DNA of 64,000 bases. Source: Hormoscilla sp. GM7CHS1pb. GTDB taxonomy: Bacteria; Cyanobacteriota; Cyanobacteriia; Cyanobacteriales; Desertifilaceae. The notes beneath the pieces were generated by a model. That model was not told the DNA's origin, searched no databases, and saw only the letters and a list, made by a program, of their open reading frames with translations. Positions 48,122 through 58,369 of the stretch are shown here, in pieces. The DNA lies in the NCBI GenBank assembly GCA_014323675.1, contig JACONN010000006.1:744001-808000 (forward strand), read 5' to 3'. A program made the translations under genes and the position numbers. How positions within the stretch are numbered: position 1 is the first letter of the stretch; each line of letters begins with the position of its first letter.

Positions 48122-48769
48122 ATGTCTAAAGTTTCTTGGAAGATGGTCTATGTTGATAAAGATCCTGATGATATTTACAAAGGTTGGGGTTGGGTAGAGA
48201 TTAACGTTGAGGATAGTAACAAGTTTAACCTAACATATTATCCAGAGTCCTACACCGTAAGTCGTAAAATGCCTTTTGAAGAGTAATTTAAAATAGTCAA
48301 CAGTGGAAATCTCCCATCTAGAGGTAGAGGTGGAACAAAGAAATTTAATATCAACATAAACGGGGAAATAATTCCTGTTCGTGCTCAAAAATAATTAACG
48401 AATAAAGCCGTATGTGCTTGGGTTAAGTCTTGGGCACCTCCGAACACAAAAATCATTACACCCGGAAATAGGGAACTCTCACTTGATGGGGAAAAACTTA
48501 CTCATGAGATTCATTTCATTTACTTCATTTTCAACCAAGATAGTAATGCGATAAAAATTGGTAGAACTAAAAATCTGGATAGCAGAATGAAATCATTGCA
48601 AACGTCTAGTCCTGCTAAACTAGAGTTACTGAAATCTATATCGGTTCAAGGTAAGAACAAGGCTCAAGAACAAGAACTCTCCCTTCATAAGCAGTTTGAC
48701 GATTTGAGAATTAACGGAGAGTGGTTTAGAGCTGAATCTCGTTTGGTGAATTACATAAATCAGTTATGA
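48122..48769 (+). pseudogene. GIY-YIG (T5orf172/MUG113-like) protein with two in-frame TAA codons
   Basis: One frame runs from ATG 48122 to TGA 48767 (216 codons) with only two interruptions, TAA at 48284-48286 and 48392-48394. The translation is coherent across both. The C-terminal third is a T5orf172/MUG113-type GIY-YIG domain: HEIHFIYFIFNQDSNAIKIG, RTKNLDSRMKSLQTSSPAKL and ELSLHKQFDDLRINGEWF. The N-terminal part is of no family I know. It sits between urtC and urtD, which are normally adjacent. Recent nonsense mutations or readthrough could explain the pattern. Confidence 0.65.
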
Positions 48770-48961
48770 CAACAACCCTAGCTAGACCGGCGAGCGAGCG
48801 GGTAAGAAATCGGGTTTCTTTGACTATCTGTCGCCTCCAGGCCCAAGATTTTCACAGAAACCCGGTTTCTGGTATCCTCCCCCGTGAGGGGGCGATCGCA
48901 TTGGGTTAGCAATTAGCAATAGGGCTACGCGCACTTCGTACAAGCAATCAGCAATTCTCCC

Positions 48962-49718
48962 ATGAATAGTAAAATATTAGAAATTGAGAACCTCACAGTT
49001 AGCTTTGATGGTTTTCAGGCCCTGAACCAGCTCAACTTTAGCATGGATACGGGGGAACTGCGAGTCATCATCGGTCCCAATGGTGCGGGAAAAACCACCT
49101 TTCTCGATGTCATAACTGGGAAAGTCCAACCAACAACAGGACAAGTGCTATTTAAGGGCCGAAATACCCGACGCTTATCGGAACATCAAATTGCCCGCCT
49201 GGGAATAGGTCGCAAGTTTCAAACCCCGAGAGTTTACCTGAATTTGACAGTCCGGGAAAATCTCGACCTCTCCTGTAACCGCAATCAAAATGTTTTTGCG
49301 ACTCTTTTCAAACCGACATCCGTCGCCGAACGAAAATACTGTTAAAAACCTGCTAGAAACCATCGGGCTAACAGGGAAAGCGGAAATGAAGGCAGAATTG
49401 CTTTCTCACGGGGAAAAGCAACGGTTAGAAATAGGCATGTTAGTGGCACAGTCACCGGACTTGCTGCTAGTTGACGAACCCGTTGCGGGGTTGACGGATT
49501 CCGAAACCGAACAAACGGGGGATCTGCTGTTGAATTTGGCCGAAAGTCATTCCATTATTGTCATCGAACATGATATGGAATTTGTCCGCCAAATTGCCCG
49601 CCAGGTGACCGTGTTACATCAAGGTGCAGTTTTGTGCGAGGGTACCATTGAGGAGGTGCAAAATGACCCCCAGGTGATCGAAGTTTATCTGGGACAACCC
49701 TACGAACAAGATGAATAA
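48962..49718 (+). pseudogene. urtD: urea ABC transporter ATPase UrtD, frameshifted
   Basis: LivG-type ATPase. The first frame has Walker A (GPNGAGKTT, residues 38-46) and ends after VAERKYC. The second resumes at TVKNLLETIGL and has the signature LSHGEKQRLEIGM, Walker B LLLVDEP and the His switch IVIEHDMEFV. Removing one T near 49337 joins them (AERKTVKNLL). The full protein would be about 251 aa, normal for UrtD. No urtE follows: the next gene is on the opposite strand. Confidence 0.85.
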
Positions 49719-49775
49719 TCAGCAACTGTAGGTTGGGTTTCGTGCGGAGACCCAACCTACGATTACTACAAACAG

Positions 49776-50231
49776 TTACTTGAAAATATCGTCCAACTTC
49801 TCCAGCAATTCTTCTGCTAAGTCTAGCAATTCGATTTCCTCATCCTCTTCAACCCTTTTCTCGCGCACGATCGCCCCCACCAGAGAACCTGCGAGAATAT
49901 TTTTCACCCTATAATTTCTCTTCTCTTCCTCGCAAATGCCCAGACATGTTTCCAACGCTGCTGCTATTTGAGAAATTGACTCAGCTTTGAGCCGTTCTCG
50001 TACCCGCACCGCTACTTTGTCCTCACTGGAGAGAAACTCGATCATCTCTTCTTTCCTCTCTTCTGCCGAATATTCCTCATCCGATGTGTCCCACCATTCT
50101 CCCTCTACATCAACATAGCGATCGATACAGTCAATGCCGTAATGCAGCCAGTCCTCTTGCAATTGCTGCGCTGCTGATACAGCCTCCAGGACTTGGGCAA
50201 TTCGTTCTTGGGAATTGAAGTTTTCTGTCAC
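49776..50231 (-). CDS. acidic helical protein, unknown
   Basis: 151 aa, rich in Glu, almost entirely helical by composition, with no Cys-based motif or membrane segment. Recognisable pieces are only descriptive: WLHYGIDCIDRYVDVEGEWW, and ELLDLAEELLEKLDDIFK at the end. The short stretch NILAGSLVGAIVREKR could be an amphipathic helix. It lies 160 bp downstream of another unknown gene on the same strand and may belong with it. I do not recognise a family. Confidence 0.5.
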   Translation of the reverse strand: MTENFNSQERIAQVLEAVSAAQQLQEDWLHYGIDCIDRYVDVEGEWWDTSDEEYSAEERKEEMIEFLSSEDKVAVRVRERLKAESISQIAAALETCLGICEEEKRNYRVKNILAGSLVGAIVREKRVEEDEEIELLDLAEELLEKLDDIFK

Positions 50232-50390
50232 CCTGGGCCTCCTATTTAACTTTTTGCTTTCTGCGCTTTTATAATCGGAATTTTTGGTACTTTGCTGGTT
50301 TGATATTGTCGCTATTATACTTGGCGATGTTAACCACCTGATTTACATAATCCTCTATAGCTGGGTTATAGCTGATAAATAGTCCTCTCT

Positions 50391-50969
50391 CTATGCCCCA
50401 GTACCGGACCGGAGAGTTTCTTCCCAGCTTGACTCCTTCTCTTGAGTATATTCATCGGCACTTTGGGTCAGTTGGGTACAGAGGGGATTTTCTTGATTAT
50501 TACTTACGATTATATCCGTTGCCATTGACATATCTGCTATTAAACGGGACACCCCATCCCCTTGACGACTTGATATTTGATTTATAAGTGCTTTTATTAA
50601 CTCCCTATCCGCATCTGCGTACTCTCCCTTCATCATCCTGTGTTTCCATTTATAAAACTTGGGGTCATAATTCCTCAACCATTTGGGCAATAATTCACTA
50701 TACCAATATCTCACCGTTGGTGACATGCGCTTCAACGCCTCGGTTTTCTCCGCCTCGGTGGGCAGGGATTCTATTTTCAGCCACGCATCTATATCTAACA
50801 CGAGCTGCTTGAGAAATAGTAGCACGTATTTCTTGGCTGTCAACTTCCCCGGCTTTTCTTTGTGTACCCAGTTGAGGATCTTCTTTAACTTCTTGGCTTC
50901 TTGGGGCGCGACTGCGCTAGCTGTCTCGGTCTGGTCTCTTAATTTATTGATTATCTCTCGGATTTGCAA
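50391..50969 (-). CDS. unknown protein, possibly truncated by a frameshift
   Basis: 192 aa, helical and basic in its middle (LPKWLRNYDPKFYKWKHRMM). No family is recognised. Past the stop, another frame (50440 down to 50278) reads RYWGIERGLFISYNPAIEDY, VNQVVNIAKYNSDNIKPAKY with protein-like composition, which may be the true C terminus displaced by an indel near 50400-50440. It is followed by the acidic gene at 49776-50231. Confidence 0.45.
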   Translation of the reverse strand: MQIREIINKLRDQTETASAVAPQEAKKLKKILNWVHKEKPGKLTAKKYVLLFLKQLVLDIDAWLKIESLPTEAEKTEALKRMSPTVRYWYSELLPKWLRNYDPKFYKWKHRMMKGEYADADRELIKALINQISSRQGDGVSRLIADMSMATDIIVSNNQENPLCTQLTQSADEYTQEKESSWEETLRSGTGA

Positions 50970-52447
50970 CCGGCGATCTCCCCTGCTTGACGCTCTTGTC
51001 TGTTCTACTATATTCTATCGGGTGCCCATGCCAACTCCTTGGCCAGCCCATATTTGTAGGTCAAGCATTGCTGGAAAGACATTCGGGGCCCAGTAGTTTG
51101 TGCGATCGCGATCGGACCGTGGCCGTTGCTGATCTGACTCTGGTGTCCAACTGAGAACTACGAACTACGCACTACGAATTACAAACTACTTAGTCTCGGA
51201 GTCTTCGGTATCTTCCGCCGGTCAACCCATGACAGATTGGAGACCGCCCTTCTCTTGTTGTGGGTAAATTATCTGCCTCCTTCCATCTCGGGCCACCAGT
51301 TTGACGATGTCCAAATCTGCTCCTGAGGAGGGTTCCAGTTGGTCATAATTTGGGTAAAATCTCGCTGCGATCTCCCAAGTCCTGTTGGTGAGAGTCAGCG
51401 GTCAGATCCTGTCACGAGGCATATAGTCTCGGAGTCTTCCCTGTGGAGCCGGTCAACCCATAACAGATTATCCTGGTAGGGAGAAGAGAGAACCCGTCGG
51501 TGTCTTCACCTACGCCGAGTTCGGAGTTCGGAGTTCGGGATCTCTCGAACTCAATCATGAGGGTTTGAGGCATTTTGTTGCTGACTCCAAATCAAGGTTT
51601 AAGTAGCTGTCGAACTCACGTCCCCGAGGAATTTATTGCAAAATATACACAGTATTGGGGGGCCATCCCAGTCGCCGGATCTACTCCACGGGGGGGTTGG
51701 GGGAGCTAAAAGTGCAACAACTGCTCCTACTCGTTTACATTGGCTTAGACTAATTTTGCATTAGCTTATTTTAAAATTACATTGGCTTAGGATAAATTTA
51801 TTTTAAACTAATGTAAACTTACATCAATTTAATGTAAGTCTACATTAGTTAGAATAAGCTTACATTTGCTTAGTGTAAGCAAGCCATAGTTGCTTGTCAG
51901 CCACCAATGGCTGATTGTCAAGCTGTCGTGCTGTTGAAATAGCTAATGACATGAAACTGAAATTCCTCCTCCAGGGCTGCTGAATCGGAGCATTAAATCT
52001 CGGTGTGGTCTGGCACCCGTTGGCTGCAACAAATGCATGACCACACTTCTGTTTTTCCATAAAACCTAGTGCTGTTGCTCTTCATAACCTATCATAACTT
52101 AGTGCTGTTGCTTCCCATAACCTAGTGCTGCTTTTGGGCCAACATCCGGATCTTCACCTGATGGAGGCTATTTGGCTCACGGGTGGAACCGGTACTCTGG
52201 TTGCCATGCTGTGGTGGAAACGCGCCTAGAACCGTACCCAACAGGGGTTGCTGTGGGAAGGAACGCGCCGGGTGTATCCTTCTGCCGCGCAAATATATCT
52301 GTAGGGGGGAAGCATTTGGGCGAGAATATCAGTTAGAGATAGACAAATTTACTGCTCCTTTTGCTTCGCCCGTGCGAAAGTGAGATGCACCCAACGCGCC
52401 GGGCAGCCTCCAGTGAGGAGAACCGCGAAACCAGGCAATAGCACAAA
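50970..52447. other. 1.5-kb gap with direct repeats and an iteron-like array
   Basis: No recognisable gene. It holds two diverged copies of a segment containing TAGTCTCGGAGTCTTC and CCGGTCAACCCAT (51189-51240 and 51421-51475), the AT-rich array described at 51735-51880, and, near 52060-52130, repeats of TAGTGCTGTTGCT. Short ORFs across it look non-coding. Confidence 0.55.
51735..51880. repeat. iteron-like array of TTACATTNGCTTA motifs
   Basis: Direct copies TTACATTGGCTTAG (51735 and 51777), TTGCATTAGCTTA (51756) and TTACATTTGCTTAG (51860), interleaved with AATGTAA and TAATGTAAG in the opposite orientation and AT-rich spacers. The first two starts are 21 bp apart and so are the second and third, about two helical turns. 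This resembles binding sites for a repeat-binding regulator or an iteron origin. No rep gene is adjacent. Confidence 0.6.
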
Positions 52448-53569
52448 ATGTGTGATATATTGAAGCAGCAGTCAACGTTGGTGCAGGTGATGGAACGGGA
52501 AGCTAACAAGATAGCAGAAAAGGGAAACCAGAATACTGCCAACTCAGAAGCATATTTGAATTTCTTGACGGAGGTGTTGCAGGCAGTTTCAGAAGATCCT
52601 AGTCCTCAGTCAGTCTACCCCCTACTGCAAGCAAACCTAGACAAACTCGATGACAACTTTATCTCCCTCTTGCGAACCTGGGCAGAAGCGCGACTCTCGG
52701 AGGTAGAACCATCCCAAGCAGAAGACATCGCCTCAGATATCGGCAACTTCAGCAACCTTATCCTGGAATTTCCCCTCGGTAACCAGGCGGCGAACGTGGA
52801 AATTAGTCTTGTCGGTTATGAAATCTCCCTGACAGTCTTTACCCGCGACAGTCACTCGGAAAATTGGGCGCTTATTCAAAACAATTTAGGCAATGCCTAC
52901 AGAAACAGAATTAAAGGAGACAGATCCGAAAATCTGGAAAACGCCCTGGCCGCCTACCAACGGGCTTTGTCGGTTTACACTCAAGAAGCTTTCCCCACGG
53001 ACTGGGCAATGACTCAGAATAATTTGGGCCTTGCCTACAGTCACAGAATAGTAGGAGACAGGGCTGAAAATCGGCAAATGGCGATCGCGGCCTATGAAAA
53101 AGCCTTAGAAGTATACACCCGGGAAGCCTTTCCCGAAGACCGGGCAGAAATACAATATGAGATTGGCAAACTGCTGATAGATGGAGGAAGCTGGTATGAT
53201 GGACTAGCCCATTTAGAAGAAAGCCTCGCCATCTATCGCCAAACAGAAAACCTCAAACAACGTGCAGATACAATATACCAAATAGCCCGCACCCATCATT
53301 TAATGAGTAACCTAGACAAAGCCCGCATTCATTACGGCGATGCCCTCCGCATCTACCAATTTATCAATAATCAACGGGGAATAGCTGCCTGCCAAGACGG
53401 ACTAGGCAGACTAATGATTTTAATTCTATTTATCGATGAAGCCTTAGAAAGATTAAACCAAGCCTGTCATATTTATGATACCATTGAGGATAAGCAACGG
53501 GCAGATGACGTGCGTGAAATCATCAAGCTGATAACCAAAGCCAAAGAAGGAGAGAAACAAATAGCATGA
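52448..53569 (+). CDS. tetratricopeptide-repeat protein
   Basis: 373 aa. A helical N-terminal region of about 110 residues (YLNFLTEVLQAVSEDPSPQS; NFISLLRTWAEARLSE) is the leader seen on many cyanobacterial CHAT/TPR proteins. TPRs follow with the tell-tale WALIQNNLGNAYRNRI and WAMTQNNLGLAYSHRI repeats and a bipartite RALSVYTQEAFP-DWA spacing, then shorter TPRs to the end. It is probably a scaffold partner of the P-loop protein encoded next: start and stop overlap by four bases. No protease domain is present. Confidence 0.75.
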   Translation: MCDILKQQSTLVQVMEREANKIAEKGNQNTANSEAYLNFLTEVLQAVSEDPSPQSVYPLLQANLDKLDDNFISLLRTWAEARLSEVEPSQAEDIASDIGNFSNLILEFPLGNQAANVEISLVGYEISLTVFTRDSHSENWALIQNNLGNAYRNRIKGDRSENLENALAAYQRALSVYTQEAFPTDWAMTQNNLGLAYSHRIVGDRAENRQMAIAAYEKALEVYTREAFPEDRAEIQYEIGKLLIDGGSWYDGLAHLEESLAIYRQTENLKQRADTIYQIARTHHLMSNLDKARIHYGDALRIYQFINNQRGIAACQDGLGRLMILILFIDEALERLNQACHIYDTIEDKQRADDVREIIKLITKAKEGEKQIA

Positions 53570-53952
53570 ACGAGACCGACAGACTTTGGGATGAAACGGA
53601 CAGCATATTCACTAGCTGGAATCTTCAGGAAACACCATTTTCTGAAAGTGCATCCAGCTTGCGGTCCAACCTAGATAAAGTTTTCACGGGTCGCACCCAG
53701 GAGTTAAAGCGGATCTTTAACCTGTTACGAGGTCGGGAACGCAAGCGGATATTAGTATACGGTTCCATTGGCATAGGAAAAACAGCCTTGATTTTAGCAG
53801 TATTGAGTGTCTTGCAACGTAAAAGCAAAAATACTCTGGCTACCTATATTAGTCTCCCCTTGGAAACTAACTTAGCAACAGCAGCATTGATAGCATTAGC
53901 CCGAAGTCTGCCAGAGGATGAGTGGGCGCAACAACAGTTAAACCAAATGTGA
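53566..53952 (+). pseudogene. AAA/STAND ATPase, N-terminal fragment
   Basis: 128 aa before a TGA at 53950. It has FTGRTQELKRIFNLL (the sensor-1-type entry region) and Walker A YGSIGIGKTALILAVLS, but stops before Walker B. After the TGA the same frame continues LISESTRKTKTKLEG for about 26 codons, which still looks coding, then is lost in a region carrying two palindromic repeats (54095-54122 and 54177-54203). So the gene is truncated and decayed. It is coupled to the TPR gene. Confidence 0.6.
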
Positions 53953-54094
53953 TTGATAAGTGAATCAACTCGGAAAACCAAGACCAAGTTAGAGGGTAAA
54001 ACCGTCCGATCGGGAAAGTGTATCTGAGCAGGAATAGAGTTCAATACTTCTCGGTTAGGGATATAGGTTGCCCTCGTTTTCATACTTTTTGACC

Positions 54095-54122
54095 CTCGTT
54101 CCCAGACTCCGGCTGGGAACGA
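54095..54122. repeat. palindromic repeat
   Basis: CTCGTTCCCAGACTC then CGGCTGGGAACGA. A second member of the family at 54177-54203 (CATTCCCAGGTAG then AACCTGGGAATGAG) matches 45489-45515. Confidence 0.7.
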
Positions 54123-54277
54123 ATTGTATAGGCTCTGCCTCGTGTTTCTGTAACAGGAGGCAGAGCCTCCAGAAGTCATTCCCAGGTAGAACCTGGGAAT
54201 GAGGTAAAGGCGATCGACTGATTGACAATTCTTTTGGTTGCGTATAGGTGGGCGGTGTCCACCCTACGTTTACCGCA

Positions 54278-55320
54278 TTATTCATCTACTTGCCAGGGGT
54301 CTTTAGTCAAGTCTTCATCCAGAATGCGTTTGGGACGAACGACCAACAAAACCCTTCCCAACAGGGAACATCCGGGGCAGTTTCTAACCACTGAATTTCC
54401 AATTGCGAGCCCAGGTCCGCGAGAAAGTAGCTGTCGGCATCCCACTGACGCTGCGATCGGTCTACAATAATCAGGACAGCTTCAGGTGGACCGGGAACTG
54501 GATTAGGCAGTTGGTCACTAGTACCGAGAATAGCCACAGGGTCTTCAGCACTGCGAACAACTTGCCATCCAGGTACTAGTACCCAAGCCCCCTGACCGGC
54601 AAACTTCACCATTCCGAAAGGTTCCGTCTCGTCAGTAATGGGGACCGCCTGCAAGTCAGCGGCACTCAGAGGTAGTTCCCCCACAACCGGGAGCACCCGG
54701 GGTAAATCTTCCGCTGATTCCAAGCGATAGACCGGTAAGATCGGGGCAGGACGCTTGGGGACCACAGTAAAATCAGTCAGCAACCGCTCGATCGCCTCTC
54801 GGGCCCCGGGAGTTTGGGCAAATTTCAAGCCCTTAGCAATTAAACGCGATCGATCTTGCAGATCGTTGTGCTGGCGGGCAGTTTTCCAGCACTGGTAGGC
54901 AATAGCATCCCCCGGTTGCCGAGAAAACCCTTCTGGTAGCATCCGCATCCGGAACAGATCCTTCATGGCCTTAGCCAGTTCGTGGGCCTCATTCGCATCC
55001 AGGTTTTGGGCCACCACGAATTCCGCAGCAGCGGCCCGTTCGGCGGTGGCCAGGATGCGAAACTCATAGAGGCGATCGCTGCCTTTTTGCTGGAAATATT
55101 GCAGGACCGGTTCCGGTGCATTAGCATTCAGGATACTGGTGTAAACCTGGGAGGCCACGACGATCTGATTTTGTTGGACGGCCTCAATACCAGTATCTTC
55201 AAAGATTTGCGCTGGTTTATAGCCAGCTTTTTGCAGGTGGGCGATCGCCTGTCCCCATTCCACCCAGGAACCTTTCTTACGCCGGAGCGCATGCAGCAGA
55301 TCTCGTGCAGTGTCAGTCAT
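54278..55320 (-). CDS. raf1: Rubisco accumulation factor 1, C-terminal frameshift
   Basis: Assembly chaperone that brackets Rubisco large-subunit dimers. 337 aa in the open frame, from MTDTARDLLHALRRKKGSWV. The helical alpha domain occupies residues 1-185, with AAAAEFVVAQNLDANEAHEL. The beta domain follows (VYRLESAEDLPRVLPVVGEL). The open frame ends FCWSFVPNAFWMKT at 54307, but adding one G near 54355 gives the usual end LLVVRPKRILDEDLTKDPWQ and VDE with a stop at 54278. The change affects only the last 25 residues. Confidence 0.88.
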
Positions 55321-55444
55321 TTGATATCGTCCTCCGAGAAGTTGTCAAAAAACAATAAAGGGCCGAAAGCCGCTCCCAGAGGGAGTTTACCCTGAAGCCC
55401 CTGCCCTTGTGGAGGAAGTCGGAAAAAAAATTTTTCTCTAGGAC

Positions 55445-55474
55445 TTGACAAACTGGAAGTAGATAAGTCATTAT
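55445..55474 (+). promoter_or_regulatory. probable promoter of tRNA-Ala
   Basis: TTGACA at 55445-55450 and CATTAT at 55469-55474, with an 18-nt spacer, ending 13 bp before the tRNA. Confidence 0.5.
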
Positions 55475-55487
55475 AGTAAAAGCGCGT

Positions 55488-55560
55488 GGGGCTATAGCTC
55501 AGTTGGTAGAGCACCTCAATGGCATTGAGGGGGCCAGCGGTTCGAGTCCGCTTAGCTCCA
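55488..55560 (+). tRNA. trnA: tRNA-Ala (GGC)
   Basis: 73 nt with a complete cloverleaf: acceptor GGGGCTA / TAGCTCC, anticodon stem CCTCA/TGAGG around ATGGCAT (anticodon GGC), T arm AGCGG-TTCGAGT-CCGCT, discriminator A. CCA is not encoded. Confidence 0.95.
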
Positions 55561-56011
55561 TTGCCCCATCCCCTCGCCCAGGCTCAGTCCTGGTGTAATG
55601 GAAACCCAGTCCGCTTTGCGGGCTTAATAGCGATCGCCAAGAACTTCGGGCAAAAGTCTCTCATCCCCAAGGCGATCGTTTTTTTGTCTGAAAAACCTGT
55701 CCGATCGTAGGTTGGGTTGACCCACGAAACCCAACCTATACATCTGGTGCATGGCAGTGAGTAAGAGGGTTTGCAACCCCCGGCGGGCTGACAGCGAAGT
55801 GAAAGATTAATAATTAACCATTAACCTAACTTGCGACCTAGTTAAAAAAATCTGAATTACCCACTTAGACTTTACAGATATTTTGAGGGTTTTATATGTA
55901 GCGGGTTAGCTATTTAGAAGTTATAATGTACTAAAATAACAGTTAATTATCGGACCCAACCCCCCAACCGCGCCCTCCCAGGCGGAGCCCGGGAAGGAGA
56001 GGAATAAGGCC

Positions 56012-58288
56012 TTACATCATGCCGAAAGATTGCAGGTGCTCATTAATTGCCGAAGCCGTAGTACGAGTGGCATCCTCGCTTACTGCACCCGAGATCAAAG
56101 CCTGATCAGAGAACCCGAGAGCATGGCGCATGAATAAAATGCCATCAGTTAACGCCCCTGCCGTGCCATTGCCATCTACATCTAACATAGTGTCCCCCAT
56201 TTCGTCCAAGTAGGTAACAATTTCTGATGTATCGCGAGTGGCACCTTCACCTACAACACCTTCAGTCAAAGTCTCTCCCCTGAACCCGAAGAGATAACGT
56301 ATGGCCACAAGGCCGTCAGTTAATGCATCTATAACTCCATTCCCATCAATGTCCAGTGCAGGTGATGGAGCAGGTGATGGAGCGGGGGAGGTTAATGCAA
56401 TGGAACTGGGGACAAAGTTGCTATTCGCAGGCAGGTCATCTGAGTTGGCACCAAAGTTGATCTGCGTCCCTGAAAACCCTGGTAGCGCTGTGAAGTTGGC
56501 TGTGTAAAGGGTAGGATTAGGATTGTTGGGCCAATTTCCGTTAGCATCTACCCAAGCTTGCAGGATGTATTTGTCTGTGCTGGGGTCGCCGTCCAAACCC
56601 CCGTTGGTAATCGGATCGTCCAAGACTGCACTTATAGGTTGTGCGCCCAAAGGAAAATGCTCGGTCAGACCAGTGACTGGATCAAATGCTACTTGAGAAC
56701 TGTCCCAATGCATTTGAAAGACTATTCCTGTGGTGGGAGTTTCCGCAGGTTCAGTAGAGTAGTTGACATCAAAGCTGACACTTGTGTTTGGTTCTACTGC
56801 TTTGGTCGATTCAGAAGGAGTGACTTTCAGTTGAGTGACTTCTTCTGTAGTTGCCTTCTCAACTTGAACTACATAGATAGCATTAACGCCTTTACTGAAA
56901 CTAGGGCCATTACTGGTCAAATCATTGATGCCATCGCCGTTGATGTCGATGCTGTCCCGGAACTTCCTGTAGCCCACACATTACCATTGCTGTCGGCGGC
57001 TATGTCAAAGCCAACGGCATTACCGCTACCGCCGATCTTTAAGGCCTGAACCAAATTCCCCTCAGAGTCGAACTGGGCTACATAGCTATCGATGAAAGAG
57101 CTATCGCTAGTCAAATCATTGTTGCCGTCGAGGTCGATGTCGATGCTGTCCTGGAACTGTCCTGTAACCCACAGATGATCATTGCTATCGATGGCTATGC
57201 CTTCGGTATCGTCGCCATCGGCTTCGGCATGCTCACCGAGCCTTAAGGCTTTGACGAAATCACCATTGCTCGAGAACTTGGCTACATATTCATCAAGGGG
57301 AAAAGGATAATCTTTTGAGCCATCGGTCAAATCATTGGTGCCGTCTCCGTCGATGTCGATGTTGCCCTGAAACTGTCCTTTAACCCACACATCACCCTTG
57401 CTGTCGGTGGCTATGTCAAGGCTGTAGTCGCGATCGCTACCGCCGATATTTTTGGCAAAGAGCAAAGCCCCCTCCGAGTCGAACTTGGCTACATAGCCAT
57501 CTCTGCTGCCATTATTACTGGTCAAATCATTATTGCCGTCTTCGTCGATGTCGATGCTGCCGGAGAAAGAGCCTGTAGTCCACACATGATCATCCTTGTC
57601 GATGGCTATGCCATGACCAACGTCATCACCGCTACCGCCGATCTGGAAGACGTTGACCAAATCCCCCTCTGAGTCGAACTTGGCGAAATAGCTATCTCGA
57701 CGGCCGCCATTATTGGTCAAATCATCTTCTCCGTCTCCGTCGATGTCGAGGTGGCGCCAGAAACTTCCTTTAGTCCACACATTATCTTTGCTGTCGATGG
57801 CTATGCTCTTGCCCGATTCAGTGTGATCAGTATAACGTCGATCTCTAAGGCCTGAACAAAGTCTCCCTCCGAGTTGAACTTGGCTAAATAGTGACCATCA
57901 CGATCTGAACTGGTCAAATCATCTTTTCCGTCTCCGTCGATGTCGATGCTGCCATGGAACCCCCTAACACCCACGCATTATCATTGCTGTCGGTGGCTAT
58001 GCCTATGCCCTTGTCTGGGAGTAAAATCTCAGTATTGCCGAAATCATAGGCCCGAACCAACTTCCCTTCAGAGTCGAACTTGACTACATAGCTATCGAAA
58101 GAGCCATTACTGATCAAATCATCTTCTCCGTCGCCGTCGAGGTCGATGCTGCCCCCGAACTCTCCTGTAATCCAGACATCACCATTGCGGTCGATGGCTA
58201 TGTCCTTGTCTTCCGCCCCCCCACTGCTACTGCTGATCTGGAAGGCAACCTGATCCATTACTGTTGATTCCATCTTTTTGAACCTCAT
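56012..58288 (-). pseudogene. second copy of the propeller/cohesin/dockerin gene, three frameshifts
   Basis: Same architecture as 14323-16568: seven propeller repeats with DxDxDG loops, cohesin-like domain, two dockerin-like modules. The frame breaks near 57960 (one G missing in GGGGG), near 57820, and near 56957 (one base missing before KFRDSIDING). The C-terminal 250 residues are nearly identical to the first copy and here the frame is intact through FGFRGETLTEGV, which identifies the indel in copy 1. Blades 1, 2, 6 and 7 differ more than blades 4 and 5. Confidence 0.82.
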
Positions 58289-58369
58289 CTTTGGTGAACT
58301 CTTCTACCTCTCCCAATCCCCACCCCCCCAACCTGTTACTATCCTCCCTCGCTTTCCGCTTTATCCGGA

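Noticed and set aside
51860-52060. 66-aa minus-strand ORF beside the iteron-like array
   Set aside because: No family, no RBS, and its start lies among repeats.
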